A DNA stretch of 64,000 bases from Microcosmobacter mediterraneus. Its GTDB lineage: Bacteria; Bacteroidota; Bacteroidia; Flavobacteriales; Flavobacteriaceae. This document shows positions 8,520-17,622 of this stretch, piece after piece (the stretch's first letter is position 1; the number at the start of each line of letters is the position of its first letter). Where the stretch lies: the NCBI RefSeq assembly GCF_031846265.1, contig NZ_JAVRIA010000001.1, positions 558,001 to 622,000 of the forward strand, written 5' to 3'. Both the position numbers and the translations under genes were made by a program. The notes beneath the pieces were generated by a model. It was not told the origin of the DNA. It did not search any database and saw nothing but the letters and a program-made list of their open reading frames with translations.

Positions 8520-9431
8520 TTAAACAATAATGGTTGTACTTTCATTAGAACTATTTCCATTTTCATCAAAATAAAAATCAATTTTCCCTAAGTATAAACC
8601 ATAACAGCCAACTTGGTTGACTAAAACATTTTTACCTTCTACATTTTTAACAATTGTTGGTTTCTTTAAAAAAGTATGTGTATGTCCACCGATAATTAAA
8701 TCAATGTTTTTAGTTTGTTTTGCAAGGTTTAAATCGCTTTTTCGCTCAGGATGATTTTTGTAGTTATAACCAATGTGAGACAGACAAATAACTAAATCAC
8801 AATTCTGATTATCTTTAAGTTCTCTAGACATGTCTTTAGCTATCTCATAAGGATCTAAATACTTAGTTTCTTTATACATTTTTTTATCCACTAAGCCTTC
8901 TAACTGAATACCTAACCCAAAAACACCAATTTTAACTCCGTTCTTATTAAAGATTTTATAAGGCTTTACATGAGTGTCTAAAACCGTATTTTTAAAATCG
9001 TAGTTAGCAGATACAAAATCGAATGAAGCATTAGGCAATTGCGCATATAATCCATCAATACTATTGTCAAAATCATGATTTCCTATGGTTGCCAAATCAT
9101 AATTAAGCTTACTCATGAGTTTAAATTCTAACTCGCCACCATAATAATTAAAGTAAGGCGTGCCTTGAAAAATATCTCCAGCATCTAGGAGTAACGTATT
9201 CGGATTTTCTTTTCTAATATTAGCAATAAGTGTTGCTCGCCTTGCAACACCACCTTTATTGGCATTTCTTCCGTCATCTGGTCCAAAAGGATCAATATGA
9301 CTATGCACATCATTGGTATGAAGAATTGTGATTTTTCGTGTGGCTGGTGCAAAAGATTGTAACCCTAAACTACTTAGACCTAGTAATGCTGAGGCTGCTG
9401 CACTTTGTTGAATAAACGCTCTTCTTTTCAT
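8520..9431 (-). CDS. exported metallophosphatase, catalytic half of a 5'-nucleotidase
   Basis: A 303-residue calcineurin-like metallophosphoesterase. Its metal-binding motifs follow the UshA/5'-nucleotidase order: ILHTNDVHSH (residues about 35-44), DAGDIFQGTPY, TIGNHDFDN, and GGHTHTF. The N terminus KRRAFIQQSAAASALLG is a likely Tat signal peptide with twin arginines. The protein ends soon after the catalytic domain (about residue 300), without the C-terminal substrate-binding domain of classical 5'-nucleotidases. That domain is encoded by the gene just upstream (9434-10192), 2 bp away. The pair likely hydrolyses nucleotides in the periplasm. Confidence 0.9.
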   Translation of the reverse strand: MKRRAFIQQSAAASALLGLSSLGLQSFAPATRKITILHTNDVHSHIDPFGPDDGRNANKGGVARRATLIANIRKENPNTLLLDAGDIFQGTPYFNYYGGELEFKLMSKLNYDLATIGNHDFDNSIDGLYAQLPNASFDFVSANYDFKNTVLDTHVKPYKIFNKNGVKIGVFGLGIQLEGLVDKKMYKETKYLDPYEIAKDMSRELKDNQNCDLVICLSHIGYNYKNHPERKSDLNLAKQTKNIDLIIGGHTHTFLKKPTIVKNVEGKNVLVNQVGCYGLYLGKIDFYFDENGNSSNESTTIIV

Positions 9432-9433
9432 AA

Positions 9434-10192
9434 TTAATTCGCCTGTTTAATAAACCTGTTATCAATCTTTGGATTTAGTGTATCTACTTTTTTAAAATAA
9501 TCTATTAAAGCATTTCTAACTTTATAGTCTAGTACATATAGACTATCGTTGGTTTTAAAAAAATTCATACGATCTCCTCCATTATACAAGTAATCGTTAG
9601 TAGCGACGTAGTAGTTTTTTGTAAAATCAATAGCGTTGTCTTTTACTTTTGAAGAGATAATGTTATAATCATTATCTAATATTAATTCTAATTTAGAAAT
9701 AGGATGCGCACGTTTAGCCTCAGCCAGATAATCTAACAACTCCTTAACTTGCTCACCCTTAAGATCAACAACCACTATAGCATTATCAAAAGGCATAACT
9801 TCGTATGCTGTTCTGCTTGTTATCTGTCCTTTAGAAATGATAGAACGTATACCACCATGATTTAATAGTACAAAATCAATGTCTTTACCTGTTCTTTTGT
9901 TAAATACTGCATTACCTTGCTCATAAACAATATCTGCCATTAAATTACCAATAGCAGTATTTAATTCACCATCACGCTTAGAGTAGGTGTCTAAAGCATA
10001 AGCAATTATGCTATCTAAATCATTATTTACATGCTCTCGGTAAGGTTTTATGTAAGCTTCAATATCTACGTCTGAAGAAAGACTATCATTTATCTCTATA
10101 CGTTTACCTTCAATTTTGTTGAGATGTATCTCTTTTTTACAAGAAACGATTCCTAATGCTAAAAAGAGAATTAAAAAGTGTTTAAAAGTCAT
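9434..10192 (-). CDS. 5'-nucleotidase C-terminal domain lipoprotein
   Basis: A 252-residue protein with a lipoprotein signal (FLALGIVSC, cysteine about residue 18) followed by a 5_nucleotid_C domain. Visible family motifs are GNLMADIV, LLNHGGIR, YEVMPFDNAIVVVDLKG and NDYLYNGGDRM, which form the nucleoside-binding half of UshA-like enzymes. It has no metallophosphatase domain of its own; the catalytic partner is the next gene (8520-9431). Gene order is reversed compared with the domain order in single-chain enzymes. The anchor would hold the complex at the membrane if the two proteins associate, which is an inference. Confidence 0.9.
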   Translation of the reverse strand: MTFKHFLILFLALGIVSCKKEIHLNKIEGKRIEINDSLSSDVDIEAYIKPYREHVNNDLDSIIAYALDTYSKRDGELNTAIGNLMADIVYEQGNAVFNKRTGKDIDFVLLNHGGIRSIISKGQITSRTAYEVMPFDNAIVVVDLKGEQVKELLDYLAEAKRAHPISKLELILDNDYNIISSKVKDNAIDFTKNYYVATNDYLYNGGDRMNFFKTNDSLYVLDYKVRNALIDYFKKVDTLNPKIDNRFIKQAN

Positions 10193-10218
10193 TTAAAAAC
10201 TATGAATAGATTAACAAA

Positions 10219-10244
10219 TTGTGAATAAGCTTTTGCTAAATTTG
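10219..10244 (+). promoter_or_regulatory. promoter for 10263-11659 (TTG ... TAAATTTG)
   Basis: A TTG at 10219-10221 and a -7 box TAAATTTG at 10237-10244 are separated by 15 bp, close to the Bacteroidota -33/-7 arrangement. The start codon of the following gene is 18 bp downstream. The box lies in the short divergent region shared with the 5'-nucleotidase lipoprotein gene. Confidence 0.55.
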
Positions 10245-10262
10245 CTCAAAGGTTAAATATAA

Positions 10263-10781
10263 ATGATTTTAAAGGTTTTTAAAGAAAAATCAAATCAAAA
10301 ATTCATTAATTCGTTGTTAAGCGCAAGGCGTGCTGCGTTTAGTAACTCTAAGGTTCAAACTATTGGTGTTTTACTAAATATTGAGGAGTATGATGATTTT
10401 GAATCTTTTAGAGTTTATTTTAAATCATTAGGATTAGTATCTCCAAAATGTAAAGTTGTAGCTTTTATAGATGACGAAAAAAAGATATCTAACCTTTGGG
10501 ACACCTACTTTATATCTAAAAATTTTGGTTGGAAAGGGAAAATATTAAGTGTAGACTTGCAATCCTTTATAAATTATGAATTTGATGTTTTAATTAGTTA
10601 TTATAAAAAAGATCAATTAGAAACTAATTTAATAACGGCAATGTCTAAAGCCAAATTTAAGGTTGGATTATCTGGTTTAGACGAGCGATTATATGATTTA
10701 ATTATAGATGTTCCGATTAATAATTTTAAGACCTTTAAATTCGAATTAAAAAAATATCTAACAGTTTTAAGAAAGCTATAA
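10263..10781 (+). CDS. DUF6913-like protein of unknown function
   Basis: A 172-residue soluble protein without signal peptide. It shows an alternating alpha/beta pattern (VQTIGVLLNIEEYDDF, KVVAFIDDEK, VDLQSFINYEFDVLISYY) and no catalytic motif I can name. I recall similar proteins directly upstream of dapA in many flavobacteria, annotated as DUF6913, but I could not verify this here. Its stop codon overlaps the dapA start by one base (TAATG), so the two are translated from the same mRNA, and a promoter lies just upstream. No function can be given. Confidence 0.65.
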   Translation: MILKVFKEKSNQKFINSLLSARRAAFSNSKVQTIGVLLNIEEYDDFESFRVYFKSLGLVSPKCKVVAFIDDEKKISNLWDTYFISKNFGWKGKILSVDLQSFINYEFDVLISYYKKDQLETNLITAMSKAKFKVGLSGLDERLYDLIIDVPINNFKTFKFELKKYLTVLRKL

Positions 10782-11659
10782 TGAATAAATTTCTAGGAAC
10801 AGGAGTAGCCTTAATTACTCCATTTAATAACGATCTTTCAGTAGATCATGATGCTTTATCCGAGCTTGTAAATTTTAATATTGAAAATGGAATCAACTAT
10901 TTGGTAATCAGTGGCACAACTGGAGAGAGTGTTACTATTACTTCAAGAGAAAAAATAGAAATTATTTCTACAATATCTAAAGCAAATGGAGGTAGAGTCC
11001 CTATGGTTTTGGGTATAGGAGGTAATAATACGAGCTCTGTTTTAAATGAGCTTAAAACCACAAATTTTAGTGATATCGATGCTATTTTATCTGTAGCGCC
11101 TTATTACAGTAAACCTACACAAGAAGGGTTTTATCAACACTTTAAAGCAGTAGCTGAAGCAAGTCCTGTTCCTGTTATTTTGTATAATGTACCAGGCAGA
11201 ACAGCCAAAAATATGGAGCCAGAGACTACACTTCGTTTAGCTAAAAAATTTAAGAATATCATTGCTGTAAAAGAAGCAGGAAATAATACACAACAGTATC
11301 TAGAGCTAATAAAATACAAACCTGATGATTTTTTAATTATTTCTGGTGATGACGATTTAGCGTTAGGCGTAACTTTAGCTGGTGGAGCAGGAGTGATTTC
11401 AGTTATTGGTCAAGCATTTCCAAAGAAATTTTCTAAAATGATTCAATTAGGTTTAGAAGATGAAGCAAAAGCAGCCTATAAATTACATTTTGAGTTAATG
11501 GAACTAATTAGTCTCATTTTTTCAGAGAATAATCCAGCAGGAATCAAAGCTGTTTTGTCTGAATTGCATATTTCTAATTGTACTGTAAGATTGCCTTTGG
11601 TAGAAGCCACAGAAGCTTTAAAATCTAAAATTAAATTAGCAGTAAATACGCTGAATTAA
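10781..11659 (+). CDS. dapA: 4-hydroxy-tetrahydrodipicolinate synthase
   Basis: Condenses pyruvate with aspartate semialdehyde in the diaminopimelate/lysine pathway, which also feeds peptidoglycan. The 292-residue TIM-barrel protein shows the Schiff-base lysine in AVKEAGN (Lys164), the catalytic tyrosine in YNVPGRT (Tyr135), and the substrate-binding SGTTGES loop (residues 44-50). Length is normal for the family. It follows a DUF6913-like gene with a one-base overlap. After it, a 121-bp gap leads to bamD, which has its own promoter. Confidence 0.95.
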   Translation: MNKFLGTGVALITPFNNDLSVDHDALSELVNFNIENGINYLVISGTTGESVTITSREKIEIISTISKANGGRVPMVLGIGGNNTSSVLNELKTTNFSDIDAILSVAPYYSKPTQEGFYQHFKAVAEASPVPVILYNVPGRTAKNMEPETTLRLAKKFKNIIAVKEAGNNTQQYLELIKYKPDDFLIISGDDDLALGVTLAGGAGVISVIGQAFPKKFSKMIQLGLEDEAKAAYKLHFELMELISLIFSENNPAGIKAVLSELHISNCTVRLPLVEATEALKSKIKLAVNTLN

Positions 11660-11757
11660 ATCACCTTTAGTTAAAGTTTATTTAAAAGTTCAGTAGGTTA
11701 GATGAACTCTACTATTTTAGTATGAAAATATGATTTCCAAAATCCGTTTAATTTATG

Positions 11758-11765
11758 TAATTTTG
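11758..11765 (+). promoter_or_regulatory. -7 box of the bamD promoter; decides the bamD start
   Basis: TAATTTTG matches TAnnTTTG. It lies 15 bp before the ATG at 11781. A longer reading frame begins at 11730, but that codon is upstream of this box and would not be on the mRNA made from it. The box therefore supports the start at 11781. Confidence 0.6.
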
Positions 11766-11780
11766 CAGACTGTTTTAGAT

Positions 11781-12593
11781 ATGAAAAAATTAATAGCCAT
11801 ATTTAGTGTTTTATTAGTGTTGAGCTCTTGTAGTGAGTTTCAGAAAGCTCTTAAATCTGAAGATATAAAAACTAAATTTGATTTAGGTATAAAACTATAC
11901 GAAGAAGGTAAGTTTAACAAAGCCAATAGGTTATTTGCTCAAATTGTACCAAACTACAGAGGTAAGCCTCAAGCTGAAAAGCTAATGTTTATGTATTCTA
12001 ATACATTTTATATGATGAGAGATTATCACATTTCAGGTTATCAGTTTGATCGTTTTACTAATGCTTATGCCAATAGCGAAAAAGTAGAAGAAGCCGCTTT
12101 CTTAGCAGCTAAAAGCTATTATATGCTATCACCTGTGCACAGCAAAGAACAAAAAGAGACTTATGAAGCAATTGATAAATTGCAATTATTTATTAATAAA
12201 TACCCTGAGTCTGATAAGCTAGCAGAATGTAACGCTATGGTTAAAGAGTTAAATGCAAAGCTAGAGCGCAAAGCTTTTGAAATAGCTAAGCAATACAATA
12301 TTACAGCTCGAGTTGCTATAGACTACGAAGCGTGTATTAAATCTATGGACAATTTGTTATTAGAGTATCCAGGAACTGCGTTTAGAGAAGATGCATTGTT
12401 TTGGAAATTAGATTCTGAATTTAAATTAGCAACCAATAGTATAGAGCGTAAAAAAGCAGATAGAACAGAAAAAGGAATTGAATTTTATAACGCTTTTAAG
12501 AAAATTGCCCAAAAGCCAGAATTAATTGAAGCTGCAGATAAAATGTATGCTGAACTCATAGAAATAAAAAGTTTAAACGATATAAAAAGTTAA
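11781..12593 (+). CDS. bamD: outer membrane assembly lipoprotein BamD
   Basis: BamD is the essential lipoprotein of the BAM complex that folds proteins into the outer membrane. The 270-residue product has a lipoprotein signal (LIAIFSVLLVLSSC) and then TPR-like repeats: KFDLGIKLYEEGKFNKANRLFAQ, YHISGYQFDRFTNAY and EEAAFLAAKSYYMLSP, as in other BamD proteins. The start at 11781 gives a proper signal peptide and fits the promoter; the longer frame from 11730 would bury it. The next gene encodes the omega subunit 7 bp downstream, the usual flavobacterial order. Confidence 0.92.
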   Translation: MKKLIAIFSVLLVLSSCSEFQKALKSEDIKTKFDLGIKLYEEGKFNKANRLFAQIVPNYRGKPQAEKLMFMYSNTFYMMRDYHISGYQFDRFTNAYANSEKVEEAAFLAAKSYYMLSPVHSKEQKETYEAIDKLQLFINKYPESDKLAECNAMVKELNAKLERKAFEIAKQYNITARVAIDYEACIKSMDNLLLEYPGTAFREDALFWKLDSEFKLATNSIERKKADRTEKGIEFYNAFKKIAQKPELIEAADKMYAELIEIKSLNDIKS

Positions 12594-12600
12594 AAATATA

Positions 12601-12933
12601 ATGAAGGATCTAAAAAACACCAATGCTCCTGCAACAACGTTAACGTATAACAGAAACGAAATTGATGCTCCAACAGATAACATCTATGAAGCTATCTCCG
12701 TAATTTCTAAACGTGCAGAACAAATTAACACAGATATAAGACGTGAGCTTATTGATAAGTTAGAAGAGTTCGCTACATATAACGATAGTTTAGAAGAGAT
12801 TTTTGAAAACAAAGAGCAAATAGAAGTTTCTAAGTTTTACGAAAAATTACCAAAGCCTCATGCACTAGCTGTTCAAGAATGGTTAGACGATAAAATTTAC
12901 TTCAGAAATACTGAAGATTCTACAGAAGAGTAA
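12601..12933 (+). CDS. rpoZ: RNA polymerase omega subunit (Bacteroidota type)
   Basis: A 110-residue protein recognised as the Bacteroidota omega subunit, which helps assemble and stabilise RNA polymerase. The segment DNIYEAISVISKRAEQIN (about residues 26-43) corresponds to the conserved omega helix with the AxxxxxRA pattern. The C-terminal half (ENKEQIEVSKFYEKLPKP) is specific to this phylum. It is placed between bamD and coaBC, the same order I know from other flavobacteria and one that resembles the gmk-rpoZ-coaBC context elsewhere. The spacer to coaBC is 16 bp. Confidence 0.82.
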   Translation: MKDLKNTNAPATTLTYNRNEIDAPTDNIYEAISVISKRAEQINTDIRRELIDKLEEFATYNDSLEEIFENKEQIEVSKFYEKLPKPHALAVQEWLDDKIYFRNTEDSTEE

Positions 12934-12949
12934 TTTAACTCTAAAATAA

Positions 12950-14161
12950 ATGTCTGTTTTAAGTGGTAAAAATGTTCTATTAGGCGTAACGGCTGGTATT
13001 GCTGCTTATAAAACAGCTCATTTGGTGAGACAATTTATAAAAGCAGGTGCTAAGGTACAAGTCATCATGACACCTGCTTCTAAAGATTTTATAACACCAC
13101 TTACACTTTCAACCTTATCTAAAAATCCTGTTCACTCGTCGTTTGTTAATGAAGAAGATGAAAATGCTGTCTGGAATAATCATGTTGAATTAGGATTATG
13201 GGCAGATCTATTTATCATTGCGCCTGCCACAGCAAATACAATGGCAAAAATGGCTCATGGTGTTTGTGATAATCTATTACTAGCCACATATTTATCAGCT
13301 AAATGCCCTGTGTATTTTGCACCAGCTATGGATTTAGATATGTATAAGCATAAGTCTACCAAGACCTCTTTTAATAAATTAGAAGGATATGGTAATATTA
13401 TGATTCCTGCAACATCTGGCGAATTGGCTAGTGGATTAGTTGGTGAAGGACGAATGGCTGAACCTGAAGATATCGTTTCTTATATAGAAAACGATATCAT
13501 AAGTAAATTACCTTTTAAGGACTATAAAGTGTTAATCACTGCAGGTCCAACTTATGAGGCTATAGACCCTGTACGTTTTATTGGTAATCACTCTAGTGGT
13601 AAAATGGGTTTTGAAATTGCTAAAGCTGCTGCCAACTTAGGTGCAGAAGTACAATTAATTACAGGACCATCAAAAGAAACAGTGACTCATAGTTTAATTA
13701 ATGTAACAAGAGTTACTAATGGTGAAGCCATGTATAATGCTGTACATACCTATTATGAAGACACAGATGTAGCGATTATGTCTGCTGCTGTTGCAGATTA
13801 TAAACCAAAACAAGTTGCTGATAAGAAAATAAAAAAGTCTGATAGTTCGTTAACTATAGAATTAGAGAAAACAAAAGATATCTTAAAATCTTGTGGCAAA
13901 ATTAAAGCCAACCAGTATTTAGTTGGCTTTGCACTAGAAACCAATAATGAATTAGAACACGCAAAGGGTAAGTTATTATCAAAAAATTTAGACCTTATAG
14001 TTCTTAATTCACTCAATGATAAAGGTGCAGGTTTTGGTGTTTCCACAAATAAAGTTACTTTTATCTCTAAGGATGGAGATGTTATAGAAAATGAACTTAA
14101 ATCTAAGGCAGATGTGGCCAAAGATTTAATGGACTTAATACTTAAAAAAAGAAATGCGTAA
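12950..14161 (+). CDS. coaBC: phosphopantothenoylcysteine synthetase/decarboxylase CoaBC
   Basis: Carries out two steps of coenzyme A synthesis: joining 4'-phosphopantothenate with cysteine and decarboxylating the product. The N-terminal flavoprotein decarboxylase half (residues 1-180) has GVTAGIAAYK, the active-site histidine region NNHVELGLWADL, and PAMDLDMY. The C-terminal synthetase half starts near residue 190 with VLITAGPTYEAIDPVRFIGNHSSGKMG. The protein is 403 residues, normal for the fusion. It overlaps the DUF4835 gene by 8 bp. A second CoA gene, coaE, lies at 24391. Confidence 0.96.
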   Translation: MSVLSGKNVLLGVTAGIAAYKTAHLVRQFIKAGAKVQVIMTPASKDFITPLTLSTLSKNPVHSSFVNEEDENAVWNNHVELGLWADLFIIAPATANTMAKMAHGVCDNLLLATYLSAKCPVYFAPAMDLDMYKHKSTKTSFNKLEGYGNIMIPATSGELASGLVGEGRMAEPEDIVSYIENDIISKLPFKDYKVLITAGPTYEAIDPVRFIGNHSSGKMGFEIAKAAANLGAEVQLITGPSKETVTHSLINVTRVTNGEAMYNAVHTYYEDTDVAIMSAAVADYKPKQVADKKIKKSDSSLTIELEKTKDILKSCGKIKANQYLVGFALETNNELEHAKGKLLSKNLDLIVLNSLNDKGAGFGVSTNKVTFISKDGDVIENELKSKADVAKDLMDLILKKRNA

Positions 14162-15041
14162 ATTTTTACTTGTCTTATGTGTTGCATTTGCGACGACCTC
14201 TTATTCTCAAGAGCTTAACTGTAATTTTGTGGTCAATGCACAACTTACAGGTAATGAAAATGTTCAGGTATTTAAGACCTTAGAGAATCAGTTAAGAGAA
14301 TTTATTAATACAACCGAATGGACAGATAAAAACTACAAGCCACAAGAGCGAATAGATTGCAGCATGGTATTAACCATTCAGAATTATAATAATGATTCTT
14401 TTGAAGCTACTTTACAGATTCAATCCTCTAGACCAGTTTTTAACTCTGCCTATTCTACTTCGTTATATAATTTTAACGATCAAGACTTTAATTTTAAATA
14501 CCTAGAATTTCAGAATTTAGTATACAATCCTAATCAGTTTAGTTCTAATCTAATTTCTGTACTTACATTTCATATTTATATGATATTAGGTATAGATGCT
14601 GATAGCTTTTCAAAAAACGGAGGAGATGAATATTTTAGACAAGCCCAGATTATCTTACAATATTCACAAGATAACAATGCTAAAGGTTGGAAACTACAAG
14701 ATGGAAGACAAACTAGATTTACTCTAATCACAGATCTCTTATCTCAAACGTTTAAGGAATACAGAGACGTTATGTATAATTACCATAGAGTTGGCTTAGA
14801 TACAATGAGCGAGGATGTAAAAGGTGCTAAGAATAACATTGCTAAAGCCTTAAATAACCTTAATGCTTTAAATCAAAGACGACCTAATTCGTTTTTAATG
14901 CGAGTGTTTTTTGATGCAAAAGCAGATGAAATAAAGGATATTTTTAGTGGAGGTCCAAGTGTAAATATTACAGACCTTATTACTACGTTAAACAAAGTTG
15001 CACCTATGCACTCTGCAAAATGGAGAGATATTAGTTTTTAA
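14154..15041 (+). CDS. DUF4835 family exported protein
   Basis: A 295-residue protein with a signal peptide (MRKFLLVLCVAFATTSYSQ). After it come ELNCNFVVNAQLTGNENVQVFKTLENQLREFIN and DRQTR/DLLSQTFKEYRD-type segments that I recognise as the DUF4835 family, conserved in Bacteroidota and often found between coaBC and recN. Its role is unknown; the signal peptide places it in the periplasm or outer membrane. It is translationally coupled to coaBC through an 8-bp overlap. Confidence 0.82.
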   Translation: MRKFLLVLCVAFATTSYSQELNCNFVVNAQLTGNENVQVFKTLENQLREFINTTEWTDKNYKPQERIDCSMVLTIQNYNNDSFEATLQIQSSRPVFNSAYSTSLYNFNDQDFNFKYLEFQNLVYNPNQFSSNLISVLTFHIYMILGIDADSFSKNGGDEYFRQAQIILQYSQDNNAKGWKLQDGRQTRFTLITDLLSQTFKEYRDVMYNYHRVGLDTMSEDVKGAKNNIAKALNNLNALNQRRPNSFLMRVFFDAKADEIKDIFSGGPSVNITDLITTLNKVAPMHSAKWRDISF

Positions 15042-15097
15042 CCTAGTATCTTTATAGCATAATTTTAGTTTTCATTTAATCTTTTTAATATAAAGAT

Positions 15098-16750
15098 TTG
15101 CTTACAAACTTATCCATAAAAAATTACGCGCTCATTGAGGATATCAATGTAGCTTTTAGTAAAGGATTAACCATTATTACAGGAGAAACTGGAGCAGGTA
15201 AATCTATACTTCTTGGAGGTTTATCCTTAATTCTAGGAAAACGTGCAGATTTAAGTATGGTAAAAGAGCCAGAAAAAAAGTGCATTATTGAAGGGGTTTT
15301 TAATATTGAAAAGTATAAACTAAAATCTTTTTTTGAATCTGAAAACTTAGATTACGAATCACAAACCATTATTAGACGAGAGATTCTACCTTCTGGGAAA
15401 TCTAGAGCTTTCGTTAATGATTCACCAGTTAAGTTAGAAGCACTTCAAAAACTCAGTACACATCTAATAGATGTACATTCTCAAAACGAAACTTTAGAGC
15501 TAACCACAAATCATTTTCAGTTTCAAATTATAGATGCTATTGCTAATAATAATGATCTTTTAGAAGCTTATACAAAATCATTGGCTGACTATAAAAGTGT
15601 CTTAGAAAAATTAGAAAACCTAAAAGTTTTAAAAGCTGACGCCTTAAAAGAGTATGATTATAACTCGTTTTTATTACAAGAATTATTAGAGGTTGATTTT
15701 AAACCTAGTGATTTAGAAGTTTTAGAAAACGAATTTAAAATACTTGATAATGTAGAGCAGCTAAAAGATAAACTAGATATTTCAAATCTAATATTAAATG
15801 ATGGTGAGGTTGGATTATTAAATAGTTTAAGAACTCTGTCTCTTACGCTTTTGGATATGTCTAAAGTCTCTGATTCTTACACATCTATCTATGAAAGAAT
15901 TAATAGCTGTTTTATTGAGTTAGACGATATCAATAATGAATTAGAACTACTAGGTAGTAATATTGAAGCAGATCCTAAACGACTTCAAGATATTTCAAAC
16001 AAACTTTCAGAAATCAATACATTATTCAATAAACATAATGTTAACACAATTAATGAACTAATCGATATAAAAAACGATTTAGAGTTAAAAGTTAACAAAA
16101 CTGAACATCTAGATACTGATATTGATGTATTAGAAAAACAATCCAATACGTTAAAGCATTCTCTTTTTAAACTAAGCAAGCAAATTCATCATAAACGTAA
16201 ATCTGTTATTCCAGATTTAAAAGATAAACTCAAGTTTCAACTTAAAGATTTGGGTATGGAAAATGCCGAATTTGATATTTCTGTAGTACATACTAATGAA
16301 TTGTTTTCTAATGGAATGGATGAACTTTCCTTCTTATTTTCAGCTAATAAAGGAGGGAATTTCAATGCTTTAAAAAAATCTGCTTCTGGAGGTGAATTAT
16401 CTCGTATAATGCTAGCATTAAAATCTATTTTAAGTAAGTATTCTAATTTACCAACAATAATGTTTGATGAAATAGACACTGGAGTTTCTGGTGAAATTTC
16501 TAATCAAATGGCTCGTATTATGAAGCAAATGAGTGCTTTTATGCAAGTGTTTACTATCACACATTTGCCTCAGATTGCAGCCAAAGGCGATACGCACTTT
16601 AAAGTCTATAAAACAGAGGTAAATGAAGTCACACAGACTCAACTTAAAGAATTAGATAGAGACGAACGTATTGTAGAAATTGCACAGATGCTTGGAGGTT
16701 CTAAAATTTCAGAATCAGCAGTTATACATGCAAAAGAGTTACTCAATTAA
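15098..16750 (+). CDS. recN: DNA repair protein RecN
   Basis: SMC-like ATPase of double-strand break repair. The 550-residue protein has Walker A in GETGAGKSILLGG (near residue 35), a long central coiled coil (about residues 155-370), the ABC signature SASGGELSRIML, and Walker B in PTIMFDEIDTGVSG. The start codon is TTG at 15098: the family almost always begins M-L-x-x-L-x-I-x-N-x-A, and here TTG-CTT gives exactly that N terminus (MLTNLSIKNYALIEDI), with no ATG upstream in frame. Translation is likely reduced by the weak start. Confidence 0.94.
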   Translation: MLTNLSIKNYALIEDINVAFSKGLTIITGETGAGKSILLGGLSLILGKRADLSMVKEPEKKCIIEGVFNIEKYKLKSFFESENLDYESQTIIRREILPSGKSRAFVNDSPVKLEALQKLSTHLIDVHSQNETLELTTNHFQFQIIDAIANNNDLLEAYTKSLADYKSVLEKLENLKVLKADALKEYDYNSFLLQELLEVDFKPSDLEVLENEFKILDNVEQLKDKLDISNLILNDGEVGLLNSLRTLSLTLLDMSKVSDSYTSIYERINSCFIELDDINNELELLGSNIEADPKRLQDISNKLSEINTLFNKHNVNTINELIDIKNDLELKVNKTEHLDTDIDVLEKQSNTLKHSLFKLSKQIHHKRKSVIPDLKDKLKFQLKDLGMENAEFDISVVHTNELFSNGMDELSFLFSANKGGNFNALKKSASGGELSRIMLALKSILSKYSNLPTIMFDEIDTGVSGEISNQMARIMKQMSAFMQVFTITHLPQIAAKGDTHFKVYKTEVNEVTQTQLKELDRDERIVEIAQMLGGSKISESAVIHAKELLN

Positions 16751-16753
16751 TAG

Positions 16754-16761
16754 TATCTTTG
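16754..16761 (+). promoter_or_regulatory. -7 box upstream of fabI
   Basis: TATCTTTG fits TAnnTTTG and lies just behind the recN stop codon, 38 bp before the fabI ATG. No clear -33 TTG is seen at the right distance, since that region is inside recN. Confidence 0.45.
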
Positions 16762-16799
16762 AATAGAAATTAAATACAACTAACTAAAATATATTTTAC

Positions 16800-17612
16800 A
16801 TGTCATACAATCTTTTAAAAGGTAAACGAGGAATTATTTTTGGAGCTTTAGATGCTAATTCTATTGCATGGAAAACTGCTGAGCGTGTTCATGAAGAAGG
16901 CGGAAAGTTTGTATTAACAAATGCGCCAATTGCAATGCGTATGGGACAAATTAATGAACTTGCTGAAAAAACTGGCTCACAAATTATTCCTGCAGATGCA
17001 ACTTCTATAGAAGATTTAGAAAATTTAGTATCGCAGTCTGTAGAAATCTTAGGTGGTAAATTAGATTTTGTTTTGCATTCAATAGGTATGTCTATTAACG
17101 TTAGAAAAGGACGTGCTTACACGGATCAGAAATACGATTGGACTCAAAAAGGAACAGATGTTTCGGCAATGTCTTTTCATAAAGTAATGCAATGTCTATA
17201 CCAAGCCGATGCTATGAATGAATGGGGAAGTATTGTTGCTTTAACTTATATGGCAGCACAACGCGTTTTTCCAGATTATAATGATATGGCAGATAATAAG
17301 GCGTATTTAGAGAGTATTGCCAGAAGTTTTGGGTATTTCTTTGGAAGAGATAAAAAAGTAAGAGTTAACACCATTTCACAATCACCGACTCCAACTACAG
17401 CAGGTCAGGGTGTAAAAGGATTTGATGGCTTTATTAGCTATGCTGAAAAAATGTCTCCTCTTGGTAATGCAACAGCATTAGATTGTGCCAATTATACAGT
17501 TACTCTGTTTAGTGATTTAACTAAACGAGTTACACTACAGAATTTATATAATGATGGAGGTTTTAGTAATATGGGAGTTAGTGATGCTGTTATGGAGACG
17601 TTTATAGAATAA
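16800..17612 (+). CDS. fabI: enoyl-[acyl-carrier-protein] reductase FabI
   Basis: Reduces the enoyl-ACP double bond in the last step of each fatty-acid elongation round. The 270-residue short-chain dehydrogenase shows the FabI-type nucleotide motif GALDANSIAW (residues 15-24) in place of the classical glycine motif, LHSIGM for the substrate loop, and the catalytic pair Tyr160/Lys167 in the Y-x6-K pattern (PDYNDMADNK). FabI is the target of triclosan-type inhibitors in other bacteria. The gene has its own probable promoter, and a T9SS cargo gene follows after 10 bp. Confidence 0.93.
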   Translation: MSYNLLKGKRGIIFGALDANSIAWKTAERVHEEGGKFVLTNAPIAMRMGQINELAEKTGSQIIPADATSIEDLENLVSQSVEILGGKLDFVLHSIGMSINVRKGRAYTDQKYDWTQKGTDVSAMSFHKVMQCLYQADAMNEWGSIVALTYMAAQRVFPDYNDMADNKAYLESIARSFGYFFGRDKKVRVNTISQSPTPTTAGQGVKGFDGFISYAEKMSPLGNATALDCANYTVTLFSDLTKRVTLQNLYNDGGFSNMGVSDAVMETFIE

Positions 17613-17622
17613 AAATAAAATC

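Noticed and set aside
8520..10192. Broken 5'-nucleotidase gene (frameshifted pseudogene)
   Set aside because: The two parts are in reversed order and each has its own signal peptide and start codon, so they are separate genes and not fragments of one.
11730..11780. Longer N terminus for BamD
   Set aside because: The added 17 residues precede the lipoprotein signal and the codon lies upstream of the -7 box at 11758-11765.
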